Origin: Bacteroidota bacterium
GTDB taxonomy: Bacteria; Bacteroidota; Bacteroidia; Bacteroidales; Tenuifilaceae
Direction of reading: 5' to 3'
Assembly: GCA_029560875.1 (NCBI GenBank)
Contig: JAKQKB010000075.1
Span: 1-64,000 of the forward strand
DNA length: 64,000 nt
The notes under the pieces were generated by a model that saw nothing but the letters and a program-made list of their open reading frames with translations, was not told where the DNA came from and made no database searches. A program made the position numbers and the translations under genes. Shown here one piece after another: positions 1 through 7,057 of the stretch (the stretch's first letter is position 1; each line of letters opens with the position of its first letter).

Positions 1-93
1 TGAGTGGTACGAATCAGAACCTTCCTCTAAAAACGAAAGAACTATGCGTTCTTTTTCTTTAATTGAAAATTTGTTTCTTGTTTTCTTTTTCAT
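1..93 (-). CDS. IS3-family transposase, N-terminal fragment (OrfA helix-turn-helix)
   Basis: The first 31 codons of a gene that runs off the left edge. The start is ATG at 93, right after the IS terminal repeat. The peptide begins MKKKTRNKFSIKEKERIV and continues with a Leu/Glu-rich helix, like the N-terminal helix-turn-helix of IS3-type OrfA proteins, which bind the element's ends. No catalytic region is in view, so whether the gene is intact cannot be judged. Confidence 0.6.
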   Translation of the reverse strand, partial: MKKKTRNKFSIKEKERIVLSFLEEGSDSYHS

Positions 94-138
94 AAAAAAC
101 ACCCCAAATGTTATGTCTAACTTTTGGGGTGCAGTTCA
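1..138 (-). mobile_element. End of an IS3-family (IS150-like) insertion sequence, truncated by the window edge
   Basis: On the minus strand the outer end reads TGAACTGCACCCCAAAAG then TTAGACATAACATTTGGGGTG, the typical terminal sequence of IS150-group IS3 elements, and is followed at once by a transposase start. The inner ACCCCAAA (101-108) and outer TTTGGGGT (123-130) form an inverted repeat. The outer boundary near 135-138 is estimated because the other end and the target duplication lie outside the window. The element ends about 20 bp past the trxB stop codon. Confidence 0.7.
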
Positions 139-157
139 AAAGCGGGGTTTTTATTTT

Positions 158-1150
158 CTACTTATTCTCAGCATAGTATCGTTCCGCATCTATAGCAGCC
201 ATACAGCCCGAACCTGCAGCAGTAATTGCCTGACGGTAGTGAGGGTCCTGAACGTCGCCACAAGCAAAAACACCAGGAATGTTGGTTTTTGATGTACCCG
301 GAATAGTTTTTATGTATCCAACCTCATCGGTCTCAATCCAAGGCTTAAATATATCGGAGTTTGGTTGATGACCAATGGCCACGAAGAATCCAGAAATATC
401 CTTCTTAACATCTTCGCCAGTTTTGGTATTGGTAAGAATTACTCCGTTCACGCCCGTCATATCACCCACTATCTCCTTAGTTACATGCTCGAATAATACC
501 TCAAGGTTGGGAGTATTCATAACACGTTCCTGCATTGCTTTAGATGCACGTAAATATGGTTTACGAACAATCAGGTAAACTTTATTACATAAGCCTGCAA
601 GGTATGTAGCCTCCTCGGCAGCAGTATCGCCACCACCAACAACAGCAACATCCTTACCACGGTAAAAGAAACCATCGCAGGTTGCGCACGCCGATACACC
701 TTGTCCTTTAAACTTCTCTTCAGACTCCAGACCAAGATACTTGGCAGTTGCACCAGTGGCAATAATTAAGATTTCCGCTTCAATAACCTTTTCATCATCA
801 ATGGTAACCTTAAATGGTCTTGACGACAAATCGGTTGAAGATGCAATCCCAAACCTAACATCGGTGCCGAAGCGCTGTGCTTGTTTCTTTAAATCCTCCA
901 TCATTTCGTTACCTGTGATACCGTTTGGATAACCTGGAAAGTTCTCAATCTCAGTAGTAGTGGTTAACTGTCCTCCAGGCTGAATTCCTTCGTAAACAAC
1001 TGGGCTCAAATTTGCCCTTGCAGCATAAATAGCAGCAGTATAGCCAGCGGGCCCTGAACCTAAAATTAACACCTTAACTTTTTCGACAGGTTTATTGGAG
1101 TTAGAAGAATTCCCCCCAGCATTTGTGTTCATAGACTTGAATAATTCCAT
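158..1150 (-). CDS. trxB: Thioredoxin reductase (NADPH)
   Basis: Cytoplasmic flavoenzyme that passes electrons from NADPH through FAD and a redox-active disulfide to thioredoxin. Seen: FAD-binding GSGPAG (residues 31-36), redox pair C155-A-T-C158 followed by DG, and NADPH-binding GGGDTA (172-177). The length of 330 aa is slightly above the usual 310-320 because of an Asn/Ser-rich N-terminal extension of about 24 residues. The start used is ATG 1150; a second ATG at 1132 (MNTNAGG) would shorten the extension. It is a single gene, with an insertion sequence end just downstream and tRNA-Pro upstream on the other strand. Confidence 0.95.
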   Translation of the reverse strand: MELFKSMNTNAGGNSSNSNKPVEKVKVLILGSGPAGYTAAIYAARANLSPVVYEGIQPGGQLTTTTEIENFPGYPNGITGNEMMEDLKKQAQRFGTDVRFGIASSTDLSSRPFKVTIDDEKVIEAEILIIATGATAKYLGLESEEKFKGQGVSACATCDGFFYRGKDVAVVGGGDTAAEEATYLAGLCNKVYLIVRKPYLRASKAMQERVMNTPNLEVLFEHVTKEIVGDMTGVNGVILTNTKTGEDVKKDISGFFVAIGHQPNSDIFKPWIETDEVGYIKTIPGTSKTNIPGVFACGDVQDPHYRQAITAAGSGCMAAIDAERYYAENK

Positions 1151-1299
1151 ATTATAAACTTATTTACATATTTTAATTTGATGCAAAATTAATCAATTAA
1201 TGAATAACAAAATAGAACAAAAATTGATTTTAAACAATTAAAATAAATCCGTTTTGGGTTAATTAGCTAAAATAGCGGTAAAAATTGTTGTACTAAATT

Positions 1300-1328
1300 T
1301 TTGAATTTAAAAAAAGGGAGTATTTTTG
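1300..1328 (+). promoter_or_regulatory. Bacteroidetes-type promoter for tRNA-Pro
   Basis: TTTG (1300-1303), 17 nt, then TATTTTTG (1321-1328) fits the primary-sigma consensus TTTG / TAnnTTTG of Bacteroidetes, with a slightly short spacer. The -7 box ends 15 nt before the tRNA. Confidence 0.6.
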
Positions 1329-1343
1329 CATCGCATTAGTGTT

Positions 1344-1417
1344 CGGGGTGTGGCGCAGTTGGCTAGCGTACTTGCATGGGGTGCAAGTGGTCGCCCGTTC
1401 GAGTCGGGTCACCCCGA
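1344..1417 (+). tRNA. tRNA-Pro (anticodon GGG)
   Basis: The full cloverleaf can be drawn by hand. Acceptor CGGGGTG pairs with CACCCCG, with discriminator A. D-arm GCGC pairs with GCGT. Anticodon stem CTTGC/GCAAG holds loop ATGGGGT, giving anticodon GGG. T-arm GCCCG/CGGGT has loop TTCGAGT. The 3' CCA is not encoded. A strong hairpin terminator follows within 3 nt. Confidence 0.95.
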
Positions 1418-1419
1418 CT

Positions 1420-1446
1420 AAAAAGAGGCTTTCTGGCCTCTTTTTC
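1420..1446 (+). terminator. Rho-independent terminator after tRNA-Pro
   Basis: A 10-bp perfect stem AAAAAGAGGC / GCCTCTTTTT with 6-nt loop TTTCTG; the T-run is the 3' arm itself. Confidence 0.85.
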
Positions 1447-1601
1447 ATTTCACACATATTCCTAGTTTGTTAGTTTATCCCAATGAAGTCGAAATGGCTG
1501 TCAATTCAAATTGGGCACTCAATAAAGCAACTGTTAACAAAAAAATCATATTCATTTTACTTATGGCATAAACTGAAATAAGCACCCTTGAATTCTTCGA
1601 A

Positions 1602-1886
1602 TTAACTAAAATCCTTCAACATAAGGCTAATTTTATCGAACAGTTCTCCCACTCCTAATGCCGCCCAAAGAATAAATAAACCTATAAGAATTTTAATAAC
1701 GTAGTGAATTGAAAAGCCAAACATCCTTTTGATGAGTGCTCCTAAAGGTGGAAAAAAGATTAATGACAGTACTATAATAAAGATTCCAAATCCCATATCG
1801 TTACCCCAAAAGGTATTTACGAGTCCGATTGCAAGAAAAAGTAGGCCAAATAACCAACTTATTACATTCCAAAATTTTTCGTTCAT
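1602..1886 (-). CDS. Small membrane protein of unknown function
   Basis: Not recognised. A 94-aa hydrophobic protein with about three membrane-spanning stretches (roughly residues 8-28, 31-50 and 60-80) and a short charged C-terminus. The start is taken as ATG 1886 (MNEKFW); a GTG two codons upstream is possible. It has no operon partner: about 170 bp separate it from the next gene on each side, and no known motif is visible. Codon use looks like its neighbours. Confidence 0.6.
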   Translation of the reverse strand: MNEKFWNVISWLFGLLFLAIGLVNTFWGNDMGFGIFIIVLSLIFFPPLGALIKRMFGFSIHYVIKILIGLFILWAALGVGELFDKISLMLKDFS

Positions 1887-2059
1887 AGTCACATGATTTT
1901 AAGTTAGAAAAATATTTAGTTAACTCAAGTAATTATATAAAAGCAAACTCTCCTTAACAAAATATTGTGATTAAAAATCTTGAGTATTTTAAAAATGGCT
2001 CGATCTATTGTAATAAATCTAAAGCCTTATGCAACCTATTTTTGAAAATGTGAGTCAGT

Positions 2060-2755
2060 TTACTTATTCTCGTAAGTTCTCAAATAAACCTTAATCAATT
2101 CTGTGATATCGGAACTAAACACGTAGTTCAACTGTTTATCAGCCCAACCTTTCTTTAAAGTTTCCCAATTATTGATAATCTCCTCGTTGGTGCAACCATT
2201 ACAATCGCTACCAAGGCTAATAAAAATATTCCTGAGTAAAAGGAGCGTTTCTGATTTGGTACTTGTCTCGAAACGAAGATTAATCCAACCGTCGGGCGAG
2301 GCTTGCAGCTTCTTCTTTAGTTTAATGATATTCTGGTAAAAACCATTATCGTTTTCGGCCTCGTATTGCTCCAACTTATCGATATACTGCTTACAGATTA
2401 ATGCCGTATCGGTTCCACGTTGGGAATCTTCGATGTAAGTAGATATTCTCCTCTCCTTTTGCTCCGCAGTAGAATCGTTAAACTGACTAAAGTAGTTGCT
2501 CCAAACATTAGCAACAAAGGAACTAGAATCACTTTTATTGTTATTCAGCAATAATGGAACTATTTCCAACAGTCCAAAAAATACTGATAGAAATATTGCC
2601 AACCACATAAAATTTCGGATTGAGCGTAAAAACCCAGGTCTTTCAGTATCTTTTTCCTGTTCTTTGGAAAGTAAACGGTACGAAAGAATTGCAAGTGCCA
2701 GCGCTATTCCTATGGCACCATACTTAAGAAAGTTAATAAAGTCCATTTCACCCAT
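2060..2755 (-). CDS. Hypothetical membrane-anchored protein
   Basis: Not recognised, 231 aa. Two hydrophobic segments near the N-terminus (about residues 8-24 and 48-70) flank a charged loop. The rest is a soluble, mostly helical domain containing a C-N-G-C motif near residue 187 that could be a disulfide or metal site. It starts at ATG 2755 (MGEMDF); ATG 2746 is an alternative. It stands alone, downstream of the sigma-factor operon and separated from it by a terminator. Confidence 0.6.
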   Translation of the reverse strand: MGEMDFINFLKYGAIGIALALAILSYRLLSKEQEKDTERPGFLRSIRNFMWLAIFLSVFFGLLEIVPLLLNNNKSDSSSFVANVWSNYFSQFNDSTAEQKERRISTYIEDSQRGTDTALICKQYIDKLEQYEAENDNGFYQNIIKLKKKLQASPDGWINLRFETSTKSETLLLLRNIFISLGSDCNGCTNEEIINNWETLKKGWADKQLNYVFSSDITELIKVYLRTYENK

Positions 2756-2975
2756 TCAAATTATTGAGTTAAAATCATGCTAATTTGTAGCAAGTTTTTG
2801 TTGATGATTAATTGAAACCTACACAATAAAGCCCTAAGTTAATTTTATTTGCTTAAATCATTACAATTAGGAAACTGAATTTTAAATAAGAACAGAGTTA
2901 CTCCAACTCATCAAACATCTAAATATATGATAGTTGTAACCAAACTAAAGCAACAATGGGTTATAATCTATACCG

Positions 2976-3008
2976 CAAAAAACGACGCCAGTAATGTAAG
3001 CGTCGTTC
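2976..3008 (-). terminator. Terminator of the hydrolase / sigma factor / membrane protein operon
   Basis: On the minus strand AACGACGC / GCGTCGTT forms an 8-bp stem with a roughly 11-nt loop followed by six T. It lies 25 bp past the stop of the last gene of the operon. Confidence 0.8.
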
Positions 3009-3032
3009 TTAATTAACATTGAATATTAAGTG

Positions 3033-3629
3033 TTACTCCCTTCTGATTTCGTCTCTAAGAGCAAGTAAATCCTGCAAATCTCTCATCTCCTTGCGGATAC
3101 CACCTCGAATTTTAACTATCAAAATAAAAGCACCAACAACAAAAAACAGGTAAATTCCAACAAAAAGGTAAAAAGGTAGGTTATTATAGATTTCTGGCCC
3201 CATAAGAGCAAAACCAATCATGTACGATGCAACTATGGCAATGGTGTATAAGCCATGTATTCGCTTACGCTGTTTAAAAAATAGCACTGCTTGTTCTGTA
3301 TTGCGCAAAGCGCTATCAGTAATATCTATAGAATAGGCTCTAATCATGCTAATCGCCTCCAGAACTATACGCAACGCTAACGATACGAACATAATACCAA
3401 ACCCTACGTGACTTAACAAAAAGCGATACCTCATTACAAGAAAATAGTATAACGTAATAACCACAAGGGTAACGGCCAAAATAGCAATGTTTAACGCATG
3501 AGCAACAATTGAACTACGCCTTTTAGACTTTGCTTTCGATACAATTGCAGGGATATCGACATCGGCTGAGGGAACCTCGGTTTTTGCTTTGTTCCAAAGC
3601 TCTTTTAGATTATCAATCTGCATATTCAT
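3033..3629 (-). CDS. Membrane protein coupled to an ECF sigma factor, possible anti-sigma factor
   Basis: A 198-aa protein with a soluble N-terminus of about 45 residues, four predicted membrane helices (roughly 46-66, 72-92, 127-145, 152-172) and a charged C-terminal tail. Its start overlaps the end of the sigma factor gene by 17 bp, so the two are translated together. In Bacteroidetes the gene just after an ECF sigma factor often encodes its membrane-bound inhibitor, which is the basis for the anti-sigma suggestion. I see no clear zinc-binding HxxxCxxC anti-sigma motif, so the role is inference. Confidence 0.65.
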   Translation of the reverse strand: MNMQIDNLKELWNKAKTEVPSADVDIPAIVSKAKSKRRSSIVAHALNIAILAVTLVVITLYYFLVMRYRFLLSHVGFGIMFVSLALRIVLEAISMIRAYSIDITDSALRNTEQAVLFFKQRKRIHGLYTIAIVASYMIGFALMGPEIYNNLPFYLFVGIYLFFVVGAFILIVKIRGGIRKEMRDLQDLLALRDEIRRE

Positions 3630-4125
3630 TTTGCATTAATTTTTTAAGTGTTTGCTTAATCCGATGAACCTTTACCCTAACGTTAACCTCACTAATACCC
3701 ATTACATCGGCAATTTGGGAGTACTCAGCATCGTCGAGCACCATCATTATTATAAGTCTATCAACCTCGGGTAACTGGCCTATGCTTGCGTAAAGTGCGC
3801 TTAGCGCAGACTCCTGAACATGGCTAGTGGAGTCATCGTGATGCAGAAGGTCTGTACGTTGCTCAACATCAATACTTACATTTTTCGATTGCTTGTTGTC
3901 CCTTAGACTCTTAAGGCAGGTGTTTACTGTTATACGGTATAGCCATGTTTTGTGGCTAGACTCGCCCTTAAACCTATCCAACGAGTTCCATGTGCTTATA
4001 AAGACCTCCTGCGAAATATCCTTTGCCCTACTCCTATCGCCATTTACAAACCCCAAACAAAGTTGCATTACCATTTGGTTGTGGGCGGCATAAATCTGGT
4101 TAAAAAGGCTCAGCTTAGCGCTCAT
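3613..4125 (-). CDS. RNA polymerase sigma factor, ECF subfamily
   Basis: A 170-aa sigma-70-like protein with region 2 (DISQEVFISTW, about residues 37-48) for -10 recognition and core binding, and region 4 (a helix-turn-helix near IADVMGISEVNVRVKVHR) for -35 recognition. It directs RNA polymerase to an alternative promoter set. The ATG at 4125 overlaps the TAA of the upstream hydrolase gene (TAATG), and its 3' end overlaps the downstream membrane protein, giving a three-gene coupled operon. Targets cannot be read from the sequence. Confidence 0.9.
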   Translation of the reverse strand: MSAKLSLFNQIYAAHNQMVMQLCLGFVNGDRSRAKDISQEVFISTWNSLDRFKGESSHKTWLYRITVNTCLKSLRDNKQSKNVSIDVEQRTDLLHHDDSTSHVQESALSALYASIGQLPEVDRLIIMMVLDDAEYSQIADVMGISEVNVRVKVHRIKQTLKKLMQNEYAD

Positions 4126-4961
4126 TACTCAAGAAATGTGTTAAGTTGATTATAAAACCACTCCGCAGCATCGAACATAACAAAATGCTTGCAATTGGCT
4201 GGTGCAATAGTAATATGTTTATTGGAAAGATTTACATACTGCGACTCAAAAACTCCCTTAGCCTGCTCCGCTGTTGGAAACGAAGCTCCTACAACAAGGG
4301 TTTTAGCAGAAACTGATTTGAGAGTATCGCGCAAATCGAGCTTTAGCAAATCGGTAAAGCCGTAAACATAGGTTTTTCTGTCCTAGGCTAAAATCCAGTC
4401 TGTAAGCAAACCAACCTTATCGGTGCGGCTAGTCATGTTAGAAGCCATGCCTCCTGCCATTTGTTTAAATCCCTCGGCAGGCATTTGGAGCATCTGGTTA
4501 TTGTAAGGGCTATCGTACTGGAGCGCGTTGGCGGGTACGCCAGGCATCATAAGTTCGCGCATACATGGAATTGCATCAACCAGAACTAACTTTGTAATCC
4601 TATCGCCAAGGCTAGCGGCAAGGTCTATAGCAAGGTTGCCACCCATACTGTGACCAATAATTGTAACGTTGGTTAACCGATTATCGGTAATATACTTGGC
4701 AATATCGGCGGTTAACTTGGGATACCAAGGCATTTCAACAGCAGGAACACCATCGAATCCGGCATAGGTAACCTTTATGTACCTGTAGTTGCCCTTTATG
4801 TTAACAATGGTAGAATCCCAAACCGTAGAAGGACAAGTAAAACCTGGAAGAAGAATTATGGGGTTACCTATTCCTTGAGTCTCAATGCGAACTGCGTTGT
4901 ACTGTGCCTTAAGGCTAACTGCTAATACTGATAAAATCAGAACTATTGCTATACGTTTCAT
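4125..4961 (-). pseudogene. Alpha/beta hydrolase interrupted by an in-frame TAG stop
   Basis: The upstream half (4961-4383, 192 aa) has a signal peptide (MKRIAIVLILSVLAVSLKAQ), the oxyanion region LLPGF and the nucleophile motif GHSMGG with Ser105. It ends ...DWILA-TAG at 4383-4385. Reading on in the same frame gives DRKTYVYGFTDLLKLDLRDTL and then the rest of the fold, including NCKHF with the expected catalytic His (about codon 259), to a TAA at 4125-4127. The full reading is about 278 codons, normal for a secreted hydrolase. A single TCG-to-TAG change would explain it. The 192-aa product should be inactive because it lacks the His. The final TAA overlaps the sigma factor ATG. Alternatives are a sequencing error or readthrough. 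Confidence 0.8.
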
Positions 4962-5136
4962 GGTTATTATTTTTTAGGTGTTTTGCTGATTGGGCATAAC
5001 CAATTCTACCTGTGTACTGCCGGCTTTTATGTACTATCGGTTTTGGTTATTGTTCCCGTTTCAGTTTAACACTTTGTACCACGAAAAAGTTTTTTGTTAC
5101 AACTATGGTTAATTTTTCTTCAGATTCTTAAGAAGT

Positions 5137-5157
5137 ACGCGTTACAAACGCGCGCTA
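5137..5157. repeat. 21-bp direct repeat, left copy
   Basis: Begins ACGCGTTACAAACG and ends CGCGCTA; identical to 6246-6266 in the same orientation. The two copies bracket a segment of about 1.1 kb with the lipoprotein gene and its palindromic tail. The rest of the gene-free stretch 4962-5136 shows no gene or clear structure. Confidence 0.75.
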
Positions 5158-5288
5158 ACGGTCGGTGGTTTGGGCTGCTGGGGAGTTAATAGCCAGCGGC
5201 GTCATCCCACGTTAAAAATATACTAAAATACTAAAAACTTCCGTATCTGCATCATCAGTCCCAGTAGGCTAAACCACCTGTTGGCAAC
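5154..5288 (-). repeat. Large imperfect palindrome resembling an integron attC site
   Basis: Left arm GCTAAC-ggtc-GGTGGTTTgGgCTgCTGGG (from 5154) pairs with the right arm, whose reverse complement is GCCAAC-a-GGTGGTTTaGcCTaCTGGG (to 5285). Extra unpaired bases fall in one arm only, and about 75 nt lie between the arms. On the minus strand it begins 5 nt after the lipoprotein stop codon with TGCCAAC and ends with GTTAGCG, the same layout as the RYYYAAC...GTTRRRY ends of attC sites. The boxes are not canonical and no integrase gene is in the window, so the identification is tentative. Confidence 0.5.
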
Positions 5289-5293
5289 AGTTT

Positions 5294-6028
5294 TTATATT
5301 TTAGAAAAAACGATTCTACTTTCTCTAAAAATAATTTCTTCTCTAGGAAATTGACCTTGAGTTATGCTTGATAGGAAGTCATCATTAATTGAATTCTGCT
5401 CCCTAGAACTAGCCCGATTTCTATAAGTTACATAATTTGGGGTTGTTGTTAATCTGTTGCTATTATAAGTGGTGAAATAGCTTAAAACAGGAATTTGAAT
5501 TTCTCCATTAATTTCATATGCAAATATGGTTGGTTTAAAATAAGTGGTTGGACTGGTTGTATTAGGTTTTGATTCCGTTTTTATTACATTGGGTCTAAAT
5601 TTGCAGAATATCTTATTGTAATAGGCATCGAATATCCATGTGCTTACAATAGAATCTTTAATGAAGTAAATCTCGTTATTATGCCTTGATACGATGTATT
5701 CCTCCACCTTGCCGTTGTCATAATGAAATAGAGCTTTTGAAAAACTTGTAAACTCTATAGAGAAATTTGTCTCATTGTATTTAATAATATTGCTATCCAA
5801 GGCGAATTTAAAACTGCTTGATAGCATTGAGAAATCATCTTCATATGCTTTCTTTGCAATAGAAATCTTATCCACATCGAACACTTCTCCATCAATCTGA
5901 AAAAAACGCACATTTTTGTTTTCAAATCGATTTTTTTGAAATGTTACTGGTTTAAACTCGTCTTTTTCACATGAATATGAAAAAAGTAAAATAATCAATA
6001 CAGACGAAAATAAAATTTTTGCTTTCAT
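5294..6028 (-). CDS. Hypothetical lipoprotein in a cassette-like setting
   Basis: Not recognised. A 244-aa protein with a lipoprotein signal peptide (hydrophobic 5-17, lipobox FSYSC, lipidated Cys20), so it is probably anchored in the periplasm or outer membrane. The remainder is rich in Asn, Phe, Ser and Lys and shows no familiar domain. Its base composition is visibly lower in GC than the neighbouring nth gene. GTTGGCAAC stands 28 nt before the start and an attC-like palindrome follows the stop, the arrangement of an integron-type gene cassette. It was possibly acquired by transfer. Confidence 0.65.
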   Translation of the reverse strand: MKAKILFSSVLIILLFSYSCEKDEFKPVTFQKNRFENKNVRFFQIDGEVFDVDKISIAKKAYEDDFSMLSSSFKFALDSNIIKYNETNFSIEFTSFSKALFHYDNGKVEEYIVSRHNNEIYFIKDSIVSTWIFDAYYNKIFCKFRPNVIKTESKPNTTSPTTYFKPTIFAYEINGEIQIPVLSYFTTYNSNRLTTTPNYVTYRNRASSREQNSINDDFLSSITQGQFPREEIIFRESRIVFSKI

Positions 6029-6055
6029 AGTAATTATCGTTAATTATTTAAAATT

Positions 6056-6064
6056 GTTGCCAAC
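6056..6064 (-). other. GTTGGCAAC core-like box upstream of the lipoprotein gene
   Basis: The palindromic 9-mer GTTGCCAAC/GTTGGCAAC here matches GTTGGCAAC at 5280-5288 on the other side of the gene. In a cassette model it would be the 5' boundary. The flanking stretch 6065-6245 is AT-rich and shows no second palindrome. Confidence 0.4.
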
Positions 6065-6245
6065 TTACTTATCTAATCACCTTTAGCTATCAATCAACAT
6101 ATAAAACTTAAATTGATAAATAAACCAAAAGCAAACTTATCACTCCTTACATAGCTCTATAAAAGTAAAAATAAGTTATACAAAAAGCAAAGGGTTGGAG
6201 TAGAAATAACTTACCCCTACTCCTCTCTGCCGCTTGGAGCTGAGC

Positions 6246-6266
6246 ACGCGTTACAAACGCGCGCTA
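6246..6266. repeat. 21-bp direct repeat, right copy
   Basis: Identical to 5137-5157 and in the same orientation. It is followed by a partial second unit (CGCACGCTAGCGAAAG), so the locus holds a short degenerate tandem. It lies 41 bp from the 3' end of nth. Confidence 0.75.
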
Positions 6267-6306
6267 GCGAAAACGCACGCTAGCGAAAGAAAATATCTAC
6301 TTTTTG

Positions 6307-6939
6307 TTACTGATTTTTGCGAGACTTGTAATCGTCGCAAACGGAGTTCATTACACAAGCAGGGCACTTGGGGTTTGTGGGGCGGCAAACCTCTCGGCCT
6401 AGGAAGGATATTGCCATTCCTACCTCATTCCACTTTTCCTGTGGGAATGCAGCCATTAACTGCTTCTCTATTTTCTCGGGTTTTGTACCCTCGGCTACGC
6501 CTAGGCGCGGTGCAACACGTAGAACGTGTAAGTCAACTATAACACCCTCGGCATTATCGCCCGATTCGCGGATTATTACATTGGCCGATTTGCGGCCAAC
6601 ACCAGGCAATTTGATTAGTTCATCGAGTGTGTGGGGTATTTTACTATCGGTTCCTACAGCTTTAGCCAAGGCCGAAAGCCACGCCGATTTATTACCAAAA
6701 TTACGCACGCTGCTTATTAAGCGCTGTATCTCCTCAACGCTTGCAGCGGCAAGATGTTCCATTGTTGGGAATTCCTTAAAAAACTCCTTGGCTACCTCGT
6801 TAATATGCTTATCGGAGTCCTGCGCCGAGAGTATAACCATTACAACCAACTGGTAACGGCTCTTGTAATCTAAAGGATGTTGGCGGCCTTTGTACTGCTT
6901 TAGTAAAGGTTCTATGCTTTGGTTCCAGTTGGTTTCCAT
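6307..6939 (-). CDS. nth: Endonuclease III (DNA glycosylase / AP lyase)
   Basis: Base-excision repair enzyme that removes oxidised pyrimidines and nicks the abasic site. The 210-aa length is typical. Seen: the helix-hairpin-helix LPGVGRKSAN with the catalytic Lys, the catalytic Asp region VIVDLHVLRV, and the C-terminal iron-sulfur ligands C-X6-C-X2-C-X5-C (CRPTNPKCPACVMNSVC) for a [4Fe-4S] cluster. It starts at ATG 6939. It appears to be a single gene; a short dispersed repeat lies between it and the methyltransferase gene upstream. Confidence 0.95.
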   Translation of the reverse strand: METNWNQSIEPLLKQYKGRQHPLDYKSRYQLVVMVILSAQDSDKHINEVAKEFFKEFPTMEHLAAASVEEIQRLISSVRNFGNKSAWLSALAKAVGTDSKIPHTLDELIKLPGVGRKSANVIIRESGDNAEGVIVDLHVLRVAPRLGVAEGTKPEKIEKQLMAAFPQEKWNEVGMAISFLGREVCRPTNPKCPACVMNSVCDDYKSRKNQ

Positions 6940-6979
6940 ATCTTGAGGTTTTTAATATTTTACAATTGTTTTAAAAAGA

Positions 6980-7029
6980 GAGATTCCTCGCTAAGCCTGC
7001 CTAACGGCAGGCAGGCTCGGAATGACACC
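6980..7029. repeat. Short intergenic repeat with GCCTGCC / GGCAGGC hairpin
   Basis: GAGATTCCTCGC then GCCTGCCtaacGGCAGGC and CTCGGAATGAC. Related to the element at 19876-19980, which has GAGATTTCTCGC, CCTGCCtatcGGCAGG and GAAATGAC. It may act as a bidirectional transcript end between two genes on the minus strand. Confidence 0.55.
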
Positions 7030-7057
7030 TTTACAAACAATACTACAACACAATATA

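Noticed and set aside
4350-4385. Frameshift as the cause of the split alpha/beta hydrolase
   Set aside because: The two halves are in the same frame; translation through TAG gives a continuous family-like sequence, so a nonsense change explains it without an indel.
4383-4385. TAG read as pyrrolysine or another recoded residue
   Set aside because: No pyrrolysine genes are in the window, the residue expected from related hydrolases is Ser, and no nearby recoding structure was seen.
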